Source: Isoetes taiwanensis (taxonomy: Eukaryota; Streptophyta; Lycopodiopsida; Isoetales; Isoetaceae). Taken from it: DNA of 64,000 bases. The first letter of the stretch is position 1; the number at the start of each line of letters is the position of its first letter. The translations under genes and the position numbers were made by a program. The notes beneath the pieces were generated by a model. It had not been told where the DNA came from. It saw only the letters and a program-made list of their open reading frames with translations, and made no database searches. Location: assembly GCA_021234155.1 (NCBI GenBank), contig JAJEKV010000003.1, positions 29,805,166-29,869,165 on the forward strand, given 5' to 3'. This document shows, in pieces, positions 20,961 to 31,989 of the stretch.

Positions 20961-21879
20961 GTCAATCAAGCATCAACACTTGAAAGACCGCTCAAGCATT
21001 TCATATTCTAAAATCTTAGGCAAAGTCGTATGGAGGTTCGATATTCCTTCAAAGCCTTAGGCGGAATCGTATTTCATATTTCAAAATCATAGGCGCCTCT
21101 AACCATAAATGACTATATGCGAAACGAGAGGTGCCCAGAGGCCCCAACATACGATCTGGGTTGTAGGATCGACGAATCCGACGATTGTGGTAGTCTAGGG
21201 TGCACCTTAACAGGACATCTCCGTTTTACATTGTCTCTTTTTCCTTCTTGCTCTTCTCGGCCTTGCTCCCTGTCAATCCTCCTTGCCTGCATCCTCTTTG
21301 TCTGGTCCTTGTCTATATGCTTCTTGTCAACTAGTTTCTTTGCAACTGTTAACTATTCAAGAATATACTCGCTAGGCTGATCTGGACTCCCTAAAAGTGT
21401 GCAGTAGAAGAAATATGTGCAGTTTGGTCGAAGTTGTTAGCAACTTTTGGGAGCATCGCTGGTGCCACAGTCCAACCACGGAGCTTACAGGCAGCCGATC
21501 AACTTCACTCTCGACTGCTATACTTGTTGGCACCATCCACTGGACAACATTAATCCCACTCATGCAATGATCACTCTTTCTGCTTTAGGACTTCTTGACA
21601 CCACTCCAGATTTGGAAGAAAGGCTAGAACAATTGAAGGACATGCTATGGTTTTATGGCCCACTTTCTGGATCACTACATACCCCTGGTCATTTCTACTT
21701 GTGAGAAGAACATGATCATAGTATTCATTGACCTTTACAAATTCCATTACAGGTCTTTTGTGAATATTGGCCAGCTCCTCTTTCAGTCCATTGACTTCAA
21801 CATCCCGTGGTTGGTGTCTAAGTTCCCCAGCTGGGATACAATAGCTTGGGACATACAAGATCGGTGGCTACAATATCTA
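20961..21879. other. Non-coding stretch
   Basis: Short open frames on both strands (21447-21888 plus, 21571-21858 minus) have no motif I recognise. The phrases CTTAGGC(A/G)..TCGTAT recur near 21020-21100. Confidence 0.35.
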
Positions 21880-22150
21880 GCATTATAACAGGGGTTTTTT
21901 TTGTGATTTTATACGCTTTTTGGCATGGTTTTCATATGATTTCATGGGCGTATTGCACGAGGCATACTAATCAGTATATCTAGAGTGCACCAAGTTTTTG
22001 CATGCAATTTGTGCAATTTTTGTTTCTGCTCCTCAATGGTTAAGATCAGAGGGCTTACAAAGAAAGCCCTCTTTTAATCCAAAAAGATCCAAGGGCTTAT
22101 AATGAAAGCCCTTTTCTCAAGAAATTTGAGACAGCCAGAATTAGGGCATG
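21880..22150 (+). repeat. Repeat module A upstream of RER1
   Basis: The module starts with ATAACAGGGGTTTTTTTTGTG. It contains GGGCGTATT, CTAAT..GTA.ATCTAGAGTGC and paired AGGGCTTA..AAAGCCCT hairpins. Two further copies in the same orientation lie at 40061 and 42719. All three are followed within 300 bp by a TTAGGGTTT-type phrase or a gene start, so this is either a short dispersed element or a shared 5' flanking region. Confidence 0.65.
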
Positions 22151-22322
22151 GTTAGGGTTTGTGGAATCGATGATGGCGTCATAACCTTGCCCCTTTGCAT
22201 GAGCCTTCCCTTTCTGCTTTTACACAATCACTTCGGCAATGGTCACATTGGCCAGTACTTACGACCAGAGCTTAAGATTCTGAACTATGGGGTTGAGCTC
22301 GTTTTCCTATGCTGCATAAAAA

Positions 22323-22666
22323 ATGGAGGGAAATAGTTATGGGGATGAGCCGACTTTTGTAAGGCCGGCTAAGAAATGGAAGGAAGATCTGTCTCGCAAA
22401 TGTCAGCACTATTTGGACAAGTCTGCACCCCATCTTGGATTCCGATGGCTTGGATCTGCTGTAGCTGCTTTAATATACTGTATCCGGGTTTATTACCTTC
22501 GGGTTTTTTACATTGTCTCGTATGGGCTTGGCATCTACATTTTGAACCTTTTAATAGGGTTCTTATCTCCTCAAGTGGATCCTGAGAGCGAAGGTCCGAT
22601 GCTGCCCACAAAAGGGAACGATGAGTTTAGACCCTTTATACGCATGCTGCCGGAGTTCAAGTCTTG
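22323..22666 (+). CDS. RER1: RER1 homologue, first coding exon
   Basis: RER1 is a small four-helix membrane protein of the early Golgi that retrieves escaped ER membrane proteins through COPI vesicles. The exon starts with MEGNS and reads without interruption: [19 protein letters not shown], then the first hydrophobic hairpin ([13 protein letters not shown]), [48 protein letters not shown]. This covers roughly the first 115 of about 190 residues. The exon ends at a strong donor, TTG followed by GTATGT, in the expected place for plant RER1 genes. I could not find the remaining exons (the second half with DVPVFWPILL and the RQI..MIKYKY tail). LINE-B lies downstream in what would be the first intron, so the gene may continue past it, be decayed, or be a fragment. 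Confidence 0.88.
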
Positions 22667-23117
22667 GTATGTTCACTTTTCTTTGTCTGGATTTTGGAGA
22701 AAGAACTTAAGTATTTGTCCTATCGTCTTATATACCAAGTCCCTGCCTTTGATTTCTGCTACTTCATTTTCTTTATCTGTCTACGGATAGAAATGTTATG
22801 GCCATTTATCCGCAAAAGATGATCACTTCCAAAATATAAAGGAAAACGAGTTTATCCTTTGCTTGGAGCAGCAAATTTTTCTGTTAGAAGCACTTAAAGC
22901 TTATAGCATGATCTATTTTGAAAGGGAATAATATGTTGAGAGTGTGTTTATGATTCTCTGAGTCATGATGAAAGCCTTGTAACATCAGGTTTCTTTATCG
23001 GGGTTGCATCTCTTCAAATAAGCATCTTGGATTCGCATCTCTCTTACCACATTAGGACATTTGATTTTGTTATTATGATCATTAGTCTTTTGACATGTTT
23101 GGACTATGACATGGGAT
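22667..23117 (+). other. Presumed RER1 intron sequence
   Basis: This is T-rich sequence after the RER1 donor. No second exon is recognisable before LINE-B starts. Confidence 0.4.
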
Positions 23118-25430
23118 GGCAGTCAAGAAAGAAATATGCAGATTCAGCATTTGATACAGGATGTTGCATCCTCTGTTTTTGGATATACCAATCCACAGGG
23201 AAAAAGGAAAAAAGATAGTAAATGGTTTGATAGAGAATGCTTTGATGCAAAGAGGACATTTAAACAGAGTAAAGGGGTACAAGATCTGAAACATTATAAG
23301 AATATAGTAAAAAGAAAGAAAAGAGAATGGTTACGGCAGCATCAAGAGACGGTCATGAATGAACAGGAGATAGACACAAAAAAGTTTTTCAACAGATGCA
23401 AGAAGCATACGGGCATGGGTAATATACAAAGAGATGATCTCTTTAATTTGGTAAAGGCCTTATATCAGACTATTCAGGTAGAGGGCTTTACACGTAGTGG
23501 TGAGACATCATTGCTTTTTACACGCACAGATGTTTCTGATGCGCTTAGAAACATGGCAAATGGCCGAGCAAGTGATTCAAATGGGTTGACAATTGAGCTT
23601 CTAAAATGGGGAGGATCCAAGTTACATGAAATTCTTGCTGACCTATGTAACGATGCCTTACAAAATGGATTTCCTGATACATGGTGCTTAAATAGGATTG
23701 TGCCTATTCATAAAGCTGGTAGCAGAGATGATGTGCGGAATTATCGGACCATTTTGGTAAGCAATGTATTCGCTAAATTATTTGCATCTATGCTAGAACG
23801 GAAGCTGTCTCTATGGGCAGATGAGAATGATACTCGGACCGTTAGTCAAGCAGGTTTTAGAAGTGACCACTCCACCTTGGACCATCTGGTTACGCTGCGC
23901 GTATTGTCTGAAAGTGCAAAGGGTGCTGGTAACAAAAGATATCTTGCCTTTATAGATCTCACTAAGGCTTTTGATACATTTAAGAGGAAGGATCTTGCAT
24001 GCAGATTGGAAATGCTACAAGTTCCAGAGGAGCTTCGTCATGCAGTTGCGTGCTTATATGACAGGGTGTTAGTAGAACTATCTTTTCCATTTACAGGGCC
24101 AGAAAAGGTGCAGAATACGATTGGGGTAAAACAAGGTTGTCCCTGTTCGCCAACTCTTTTTGGGCTGTTCATAGATGAACTAGAAAATTGGATGATGAGA
24201 CTCGGAGGGCTGGGAGTCCATTTGGGAAGGTATGCTTTGCAGCTTCTGCTTTTTGCTGATGATATTGTATTAATCTCAAAGAACCCAGCTGGATTGCAAC
24301 GTCATTTAGATGTATTATGTGGCTTTTGTGAAGAAAAAAGCATGAGGGTAAATCCTGATAAATCAAAGATAATGATACTAGGAGGTCGGGATACCACAAT
24401 TTTTTACATAGGTGGTGTTCCGCTTGAGCAGGTTACGAATTACAAATATTTAGGAATTGAAGTGTCAAATAACTATAAGTGGACATTGGCAGCCCAGAAA
24501 CGTGCATCAGGTGGTCTCAGAGCATTTTACAGTATGATGAATCAATGTAAAATTAACAACTTTGAACATTGGCGACTAAAGAAGCTCCTTTTTGGGATAC
24601 AAGTCAAAACAGTAATTCTTTATGGAAGCCCGGTTTGGGGGCCAGGTTTGTCTTTAAAGGGGTGGAGCGATATAGAGAAGATACAAAAAAGATTCTTGAT
24701 TGGTGAATTGGGAGTCAAGGTGCAAACTCCTTATTGCATGATGTTGGCTGAAACAGGTCTACTACCTCTTGAAGTAGAGGCATTGTGCAGAACCATTTCA
24801 TTTGTTAATAGGGTTCTAGATATGGACACTGAACGGTTACCTTACCAAGCCCTTATGCATAGCACAAAAGGCTGGTATGCTGATGTTAAGAGATGGGCAA
24901 GGAAATGGCTTGATGATGACAATTGGCCGCTATCCCGGAAATTTGAAGATATACATGATTATGTGGCTGCACGGGCAATTCGTAAGCTTTGGCGAGTAGA
25001 GGATGATAAGGATGTGAAAAAAAAGTTTTATTTGGCTAATCTAAATGATCTGGCAGAGTATAAAGAGCAGCCTTATCTACTCTCATGTATCAGCAGGAAG
25101 AAACGCATGCTTATTTCGCAAATGAGATTGTCATCTCATAACTTGCGAATTGAGACTGGTAGATGGGACGACACACCTCATAATGAGCGGTTTTGTCCAA
25201 GTTGCTTAGAACCAGCTATTGAAGATGAAGAACATGCACTCTTGAAGTGCACAGCATATGAACAGGTAAGGGCTCGTTATGGCATTACAGCTTTAACACT
25301 TGGTGAACTCTTTCTTTTGCCTGCACATACTTTGTATTCATATTTTAGAGATCTTTTGAAGGAAAGAGAAGACATAATTGAGCTTTTCACTCTTATGAGT
25401 AATTTTGATATTGAAGGCGCTCTGAATTAA
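23106..25430 (+). CDS. LINE-B ORF2 fragment: reverse transcriptase plus zinc finger
   Basis: This open frame of 774 codons has no defect; the first few codons belong to flanking DNA because the element is 5'-truncated. It opens with the linker SSVFGYTNPQ .. KWFDRECFDAKRTF and KNIVKRKKREW. The RT follows: ASDSNGLTIELLKWGG, NYRTILVSNVFAKLF, QAGFRSDHSTLDHLVTLR, AFIDLTKAFDTF, IGVKQGCPCSPTLFGLFIDEL, LLFADDIVLIS (catalytic pair near residue 383), NPDKSKIMILGG and YKYLGIEVS. The carboxy end has LRIETGRWDDTP and a zinc-finger-like CPSCLEPAIEDEEHALLKC from residue 697. Without endonuclease and promoter it cannot move by itself, but the RT core appears enzymatically complete. Confidence 0.92.
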   Translation: MTWDGSQERNMQIQHLIQDVASSVFGYTNPQGKRKKDSKWFDRECFDAKRTFKQSKGVQDLKHYKNIVKRKKREWLRQHQETVMNEQEIDTKKFFNRCKKHTGMGNIQRDDLFNLVKALYQTIQVEGFTRSGETSLLFTRTDVSDALRNMANGRASDSNGLTIELLKWGGSKLHEILADLCNDALQNGFPDTWCLNRIVPIHKAGSRDDVRNYRTILVSNVFAKLFASMLERKLSLWADENDTRTVSQAGFRSDHSTLDHLVTLRVLSESAKGAGNKRYLAFIDLTKAFDTFKRKDLACRLEMLQVPEELRHAVACLYDRVLVELSFPFTGPEKVQNTIGVKQGCPCSPTLFGLFIDELENWMMRLGGLGVHLGRYALQLLLFADDIVLISKNPAGLQRHLDVLCGFCEEKSMRVNPDKSKIMILGGRDTTIFYIGGVPLEQVTNYKYLGIEVSNNYKWTLAAQKRASGGLRAFYSMMNQCKINNFEHWRLKKLLFGIQVKTVILYGSPVWGPGLSLKGWSDIEKIQKRFLIGELGVKVQTPYCMMLAETGLLPLEVEALCRTISFVNRVLDMDTERLPYQALMHSTKGWYADVKRWARKWLDDDNWPLSRKFEDIHDYVAARAIRKLWRVEDDKDVKKKFYLANLNDLAEYKEQPYLLSCISRKKRMLISQMRLSSHNLRIETGRWDDTPHNERFCPSCLEPAIEDEEHALLKCTAYEQVRARYGITALTLGELFLLPAHTLYSYFRDLLKEREDIIELFTLMSNFDIEGALN

Positions 25431-25540
25431 GTGCCAAAGTATTTGATTTGTATTCTTTGCCATAGAGGCCTGGGGGCCTAAATGGCTTGATCAATAAATT
25501 AAATTAAATTAAATTAAATTAAATTAAATTAAATTAAATA
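23118..25540 (+). mobile_element. LINE-B, 5'-truncated, uninterrupted ORF2
   Basis: This is a young non-LTR retrotransposon of the same family as LINE-A. It lacks the endonuclease, so it is 5'-truncated near 23118-23139. It ends with CCTGGGGGCCTAAATGGC and a tail of about nine ATTAA units (25493-25539). A possible target duplication AAATATG lies near 23133 and 25538, but it merges with the tail sequence and is uncertain. It sits downstream of the RER1 first exon. Confidence 0.85.
25493..25539 (+). repeat. LINE-B (ATTAA)n tail
   Basis: About nine repeats of a 5-bp unit replace a poly(A) tail. Microsatellite tails are seen in several LINE groups that prime on short repeats. Confidence 0.85.
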
Positions 25541-26447
25541 TGAAGAAACAAAGGTCGTAGTGTCTTTCTGGATTGCCAGGAAGTAAACAATGGACAGTCT
25601 TCCAACACGTGAATCCCTCCCTCTAGAATATCTTTGTTATGGATCTAATTTTTCTTTTCTTGTTAGCATGGGCAACCTCTGAATATGTGGTCCTCCCAGC
25701 TTATACTTTAATTGTCATACTGTTGCTGCATATCAAGATTGGTAATGCCAATTGCAGAAATGGTTGAGTATGTAGAAAGTTAGCCAGAAGGCTGTTTTAA
25801 TCATGGAATAATTTAAGGGCTAAACTTAGCTATTTGGCGATTTTTTAGCACATTTTCAAAATAATTTGGCTAAAGTAAATGGAAAAAATTGGGAAAAAAA
25901 TAATAATTTTAGCTTAACTTTTTTCGGGACTGTACCAACCTTGGAGCTCTTTAGCCAAACGCTAGAAAGTAAGAGAGTGAAATTTTGTATTGTTTAGCTA
26001 AACCATAGAAACTTTTAGAATGAATTTCGGGCCAATTTAGCTAACATCATTCTAATTTATATGAAATATAGGATTAGTAGTTTAGTTTCTAGCATTATGA
26101 ATTAATTTGAGTCCTAGACTTTGCTAGTTAGCATTATTTTAGAATGTTTTCACAAAGAAAATGACCAAAATAAATGGAATATATAAAGAAAAAGTATAGT
26201 AATTTGGCTTAATATTTTCTGTTGGTCATACCATAAAAATTTTTGGGTTGATGTTTGGGTTAGTTTAGCTAAACGCTAGAAAGTATGAGAGGAAAAATGT
26301 GTAGAGTTTAGCTAAACCACAGAAAGTTTTGGGATTAATATCGAGCAAGTTTAGCTAAAGTCATTCTGGCTAATAAGAAATATGCGATTAGTAATTTATT
26401 CCCTGGTTTTAATGGTGGATTTTCATTTCTTTGAAATGTAGGTTTAG
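25541..26447 (+). repeat. Non-coding stretch with a diverged tandem duplication
   Basis: Two units of roughly 315 bp (about 25800-26110 and 26110-26420) share TTTAGC(T/C)AAACGCTAGAAAGTA, GTTTAGCTAAACCA.AGAAA and a common ending GGATTAGTA. They lie before the candidate exon at 26448. No coding capacity is visible. Confidence 0.6.
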
Positions 26448-26603
26448 GTATTCGTCGGACTTCCGATGCGCCTCAACAAGCATGCCGTAGCATGGAGAAT
26501 TCTTGAAAAAGCTGGATTGCTTGATGAAGCAAGGGGTACAATGCCCTGGATTACAGATTATTTTATAAAGGTTCATCCTTCCAAGAATGAGCTATACTTC
26601 CAG
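26448..26603 (+). CDS. Candidate internal exon, unidentified
   Basis: This 156-bp segment is flanked by a TTTAG acceptor and a CAG-GTGAAA donor and is open in phase 0 at both ends. Its 52-residue translation begins VFVGLPMRLNKHAVAWRILE and continues KAGLLDEARGTMPWITDYF; the composition looks like a real folded protein. I do not recognise the family. It does not match the missing half of RER1, so it is either from another gene or from a captured exon. A pyrimidine-rich (TTCTA)n ending in TATGCAG at about 26728 could be the next acceptor, but that frame closes after eight codons. Confidence 0.5.
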
Positions 26604-27059
26604 GTGAAATTTCACCCCTTATCCTTCTAAGCATTATCTTATCTTCTATTTTTCATTATGCATTGTGCTCTCTCTCGTTTGTGCTAAAGTATTCTCTGTA
26701 CTATTCTATTCTATTCTATTCTATGCAGGTTCAAAAAACATTTGCAAGATGTTGATATCTCTAGCAATGCTTACGATGGCAATTACACAAACAACTAAGG
26801 AAGATCAAGTTTGTCGCATGATCCATTTCTATTTTATGTGTAACTACCAATGTCTACAGTTTCTATTCAGTCAAGACAAATTGAACGCGTTGTTGCAACA
26901 ATGCTATTTTAGAATGATTTCAACACAATTTGAGCGCATTGTTACAATGTTGTCATTTTGGAGCCTATAAATTATGCAATTTAAAATATATGGTTTGCAA
27001 TAACACATCAATCATTTTGTACTTTTATTTTATTTTGATTTTTATATTTTTTTTTTCTT
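26604..27059. other. Non-coding stretch with (TTCTA)n
   Basis: A TTCTA pentamer repeat lies at 26698-26724. The open frame at 26665-26970 starts in the repeat and has no recognisable domain. Confidence 0.4.
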
Positions 27060-27232
27060 TTGTGGCCCGAAGGGCCAAAAACATTTTGTAATATAACAAC
27101 CAACATAACTACTATGAACATTAATTAACACAAACCATTACATTAAACATGTTTAAAATTAAATTCCCCCTTAAACCCCCTTTTGTTTGGGTGCATATTC
27201 ACACGGGGGGTGATGTAGGTACGCATGCGTTG
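27060..27232 (+). repeat. Foldback-element arm, diverged copy
   Basis: The sequence GGCCCGAAGGGCC, then AACATAACTACTA, then CCCCTTAAACCCCC and finally GCATATTCACACGGGGGGTGA matches the arms at 42.3 and 45.2 kb. Only one arm is present, followed by unrelated sequence. Confidence 0.75.
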
Positions 27233-27779
27233 CAGGTGAAGAGAGATTATGTATTCTCCATGTATTATGATGTGCCTAATGTCCATGTAATTCATAAAAG
27301 CATGTAATTTTCGTGCATGTTCTATGTACTTTATGATGTGATAGTGATAACTATGGTCTGGAGGTGGGTTATCATATAACTAATTAGGTTATCACATAAT
27401 TAATTATAAACTAATTAGATTATCATAGACACTATTCGCAAAATGCATGATTTTATGCATACTTTGACTGCTACCTCACTTGTAGAGCGAAATACACTAA
27501 AGCATTGCGACATGATTTAGATAACTTACAAGGAATATTGTACCACCCTTGCAGTTGTATTCAGGTCTACACTTATTGTAGTGAGTGCCAATTGAGATGT
27601 TACAGCACTTAGAAGCCTTCATTGCTTGTAATTGTAGTGCTCCCTGTATTCCTTGGCAACTATCTTATCCATCTTTTCTATGAGTGCCTTTGCTGCTTCT
27701 ACTGAGTGTTGCCCATAAATGACTATGTAGCGAACTGTGTCGCTCTTCTTCAGGTCATCCGTGTCTTCCATGGATAGGG
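27233..27779. other. Non-coding stretch
   Basis: AT-rich sequence with repeated TTATCA(T/C)ATAA.TAATTA phrases at 27366-27425. No gene is seen. Confidence 0.4.
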
Positions 27780-29175
27780 CTTGTCAGCACTTGTGTCCCA
27801 CATGGGGGGATGCACTTATTAATAAAAGGGTGACATCTAGATTCGAAGAGTGCCCAAAAATATCCCTAGTATATTGATCTTTGAATGCAAATTTAACCCC
27901 TAAAGTAAATATTTTGCCCTAGATAATGGAGAAAAACCCCCTATTGGTAAGTATACAAATACAAAATGGTAAAAAAGCATCCCCTTTATTGCATGCACAT
28001 GTTCCATACTGCAAAGAATACTGCAACAACAGTAGCATCAACAAAGAGGGGAAATCCTACCCAAAGCTCAGACGCATGGGAATCGACTGACGGCTTGGGG
28101 TCTCCAGAAGTCAATGCAGACAGAATTATGGCAAATGGATTTGCCTGGCATAAGAACATGGTTGTTGGGTTCCATCCGCCCCTCTTGTGCATACTTTGCA
28201 GTAGGTTAAAAAGTATTAAGGGTGTGACCGTAGCCTGCCGGATGCATAGTCAGAGGGACTACTCCTGGGTTGCATCTCGCCAGTCCCGATAGATCACTCT
28301 CCTCCAGAAGGTCCATGCCAACTATAGGCAAGCTAGAGAGCCACTGCTCATCTACGACTTAAACCCCATTGAGGCGACGCATCACCTAGGAGGTGTCGAG
28401 CCCATACCTTGCCCACACTCAGTGGCAAGCTATTAGGCTTAGCCCACAATGTTCCCCGGCCATTGTTACGCACCAGAGGGATGAACTGTAGCTGGACAAG
28501 CCTTCCTTATCAGCTGGTCTAACCCTGCCACCCATGGCCAGGCGAGCTCCTATGCACGGGCCACATTTATTGGGTTCTAATGAGGCTACTTAGGAACATC
28601 ATCCACGAAGGCTCTGCGTCTCTATCTCCCCTCCCCAATACACAAGAGATGCAAACCGAGCAATACAATATCATCCAATGAACTGAAATAATCGAGTAAA
28701 GATCTAATCTATCTACTCTAATCATACATGGTTAGGTTCATTCGTTAGTGACTAAGGTTCTTAGGCTCTATAGGTCATCTACAGCTCAGAATGGATGTAA
28801 ATCTGGCCTAGTGCCAGTCAGAAAGCTGGCGTTGCATAACAGATCAACTACATACCGGATCCTTGGTCCATGTTGCCAGAATGGGCTGAGATGCTGGAGT
28901 CTCGACGATCCGCTTCAGAACGCGAGCTTCACTGCTGCTAGAAGGCTGAAATGAGTCGGGCGCTTGAGCAATACACGCTCCTGAGGCTGGAATCCAAAAA
29001 GGGGGCACTTTTAGGGTTCCTGCCTCTTTATGCCCATGTTTTAGGGTGAGGGTCTAATGCGCCATATGGCTCATATGGGGTATTGCCATGTGGCAATATA
29101 GAATATATTCACATGTTGCATAACATGTGCAATATAATGGGTTCTAATGGTTGTGCCCTATGGTACAACCCTTTA
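27780..29175 (-). repeat. Solo-LTR-like block of a Ty3/gypsy relative
   Basis: Read on the minus strand, this block contains GGTATGGGCTCGACACCTCC, similar to GGTATGGGTCTGACACTCCC in the H3 element's LTR. Its part 28549-29170 is repeated at 55383-56123. No internal coding region adjoins it, so it is a solo LTR or fragment. The start is probably lost near 29185 where another small repeat adjoins. Open frames here are incidental. Confidence 0.6.
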
Positions 29176-29365
29176 CGGTTGTCGTGTACTAGTGTTGTCA
29201 GGTACGTTAAGTACGGTACGGGTATTATACGTACTTAATGTATTAATATCGTATGCATACCTCTCATTTAAAAAGTACTTTAAATACGTTTTTTGGAATT
29301 ATAAAATACTTATTAAATACATAAAATACGTACTTTATGTACAGTACGTTAAGTACTTCCTATAA
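29176..29365. repeat. GTACGT-rich MITE-like sequence
   Basis: Dense TACGTA/GTACG phrases follow the boundary AGTGTTGTC. A related sequence at about 54200-54374 ends in AACAACACT, so the pair may share inverted AGTGTTG termini like hAT MITEs. Boundaries and class are uncertain. Confidence 0.45.
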
Positions 29366-30299
29366 TTTTTTAGAACTATTATTTCTTATATTGCAGTTGA
29401 AATAGTTGCAATAACAACTAGTATGAAGAACTTCAAGTTTTAAAAGAAGCAGTACCAGTGATATATTCTAGTTTGCAATCTACACCCACAGATAAATAAA
29501 TTTAACTAATGTTGCTCATTTGTTGCATCTGAAGCTATTAACCACCGCTGACCTCTGTATTTCTTTCCTAGCATGAATGCAAAGGTACTGAAGTATTAAG
29601 GAGAAGGCCTGCCTCCTGCCATGACAAAAGAAGGAGAAAGGTGGGTCTGCATCTCCATCTTCATTGCGATTCCGCGGCCCGGGTAAGAAGAAAGAGGGGG
29701 AAAATGCAGAGGTTTTGGGCTTTTATTTGCAAGAAAATTGTTTTTGTTTTTTCTTTTTAAAACTACAATTCCATAATTTTCCTAATGTCTAAAGTCTTCT
29801 AATGTGTTTTTTACTCCTATTCTATAATATACTAGTAACATTGCCCGGCGTTGCCAGGCTTTAGTAAACATGCTATGTTAGGGTGAGGATTTTGTGTTCC
29901 TAATGTGACTTTTGGGCAAAAGCAACAAACCACCAAATAATATTCATTTACATCAAATTGTATAATAGCATAAGAAACCTTGTAACAATTAGAATAATTA
30001 AAATGTTTGTTCGAAAGGAAAACAATTTATTGCAAAGTTGTGATTAAAAGAAGTCATATCTTTTTACATTTAGAACTGTAGTGGAAACACGGGTTAATGC
30101 GAGGCATTTAGTTGGATATGAAAAGGTGATGGTAGACATAATGAACAAATTAGACATCAAAAAGTAGGACATGAAGATGATGTTGGAATTTGCCATATTG
30201 ACATGGATCTTGGTCAATAGCTATTGCTATGCATAGTGAGTTCCACATTTCAAGTTGATGCTTTATGTTTGATATGATTCACATTTGCGAAAGAGGAAG
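29366..30299. other. Non-coding stretch
   Basis: AT-rich sequence. I see no gene, splice-bounded exon or repeat with clear ends. Confidence 0.4.
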
Positions 30300-30305
30300 T
30301 GTAAC

Positions 30306-30836
30306 TCCCGGGGATACCACTTAGTGTATAAGGGATGGGTTAAAGCATGTTAGGGTGTACCACTTTTGGAACCTACCTAAAATATCCACTGGGTACTCAC
30401 ATATGGTGATATTGCTTCATGCTCATGATAATGGGTGATATGAAAAGTGCTCTAAGACATCATTCTTCTATTATTCTCAATCATGAAGCAAAAATATTGA
30501 CTATTAGCTTTTATTTAGGTACTTTTAATATCAATTAGGTACCTGCAGAAAAAGTACTCTAAAACTACCTTTTAGATACTTTTTTTGGCACACCCTAACA
30601 TGCTCTCACCCGGATACGCCATGTGCGAGGAAGGGGTCATAAAAAACCCCTTCGTATACGCTTTTTTTAAGGTCTAAAAAACCCCTTTCCATATGAAATA
30701 CATCACTAGAGATTGGATTTTTTAAGGTCTAAAGAACCCCTTCCCGTACATATTCGTACGCTTTAGGTTAAAAAAAAAAACCCCTTATCGTCCACTCACA
30801 TGGTATATACGCCTACACTATGTGAATCCCCCGGGG
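30306..30836. mobile_element. 531-bp inverted-repeat DNA element with 6-bp target duplication
   Basis: The left end CCCGGGGATACCACTTAGTGTA and the reverse complement of the right end CCCGGGGGATTCACATAGTGTA match over about 22 bp with a few differences. TGTAAC is duplicated on both sides (30300-30305 and 30837-30842). A second inner inverted pair is GCATGTTAGGGTGTACC versus GGCACACCCTAACATGC. Three diverged direct repeats of an AAAAAACCCCTT phrase lie in the right half. There is no coding capacity, so this is a non-autonomous element of unknown superfamily. Confidence 0.75.
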
Positions 30837-31620
30837 TGTAACTTTCATGTTGAAATACTCGATGGAGTCTATGTAGTAATTTAGAAAACGTTTTGAAGAA
30901 AGAAGCATGGATTATCTAGTAACTTCGTAGAGAAGTATATTCATTGCAATGGGTTTCACCAATTACTTGGCCAAAAGTAAATGCATGTCAAACTAATTGC
31001 AAATGCAGTAAGTAACTTGCGAATTTCAATCTCCTTTGCGAGTGGCTCTTATTGTTGATTAAATTTGTCACATTGCAGAGTCTTTAGTAAGTGAAACGAT
31101 ATGTTTGACTTATTTTGCATAGGGGATGTATAAACATATCCACACATGCTTTCACGGGTAATTAAATTAATAACTTGAAGACACGTGTTTAGTTTCCAGT
31201 CAAATCACACAATCCCAACTTCCCAAGCCTCGCAAGCTAGAAAATGTCGGCTTTTATCATTTATGGCATTCTTCTGCCCAATGCACATTTCAAAGTCGTA
31301 ATAAGGGCATTTCGTAACATGGATGCTTAGTTTTTTCTTGCATATGATATGTGTTAGGACAAAGAACAATGAAAATAAGGAATTCTTGAACAATGGTGAA
31401 TCTTTGAACAATGAGATTGGAATAGTTCCATTTCCACCTTGTATTAACTCTTATTGAAGCATTGCATCTTTGTCCTCATCTCTTTGAACTCTTTGAATGT
31501 GAAGAAATACAATTGAGTGTCCTCGTCTCTTTGAACTCTTTGAATGCATTGAGAAATCTAACTGGGTGTCTTCAAGTAAAACAATTCAATTTTCGCAAAA
31601 ATCCAATCAATGTTCTAGAG
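30837..31620. other. Non-coding stretch
   Basis: No gene recognised. CTTTGAACTCTTTGAATG is repeated near 31480 and 31528. Confidence 0.4.
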
Positions 31621-31989
31621 TATGAATAGAATAGAATAGAATAAAATATACATTAACGTCCCTCAGGCCGTGAGGCCCCCGGACTTGTGTAGCATCCTGC
31701 GAGCTCCCATAGGGTGCTGCCAGCAAACAGATGCATAGGTTTTATGTAGCCATCTAGCGGGCTTCACTTGTTCTTTACATATTACCCGCATCGTGCTTAT
31801 AGCTGGCTTCTTGGCCATACACCAATGCATCGTTATAAACAGTTTTGAACTGTACTTTGTGGGCTTCTCTGATCCGCCTCATCCGTGCTTTTCAGATTAA
31901 TAGCCCTCTCTCTTTGTGCACCCCCCGGTGTCTTATTATCATTTCTTTTATAGCTTTCGCTATGTCTGTGAGCGTCTCTTCTTTGTCCA

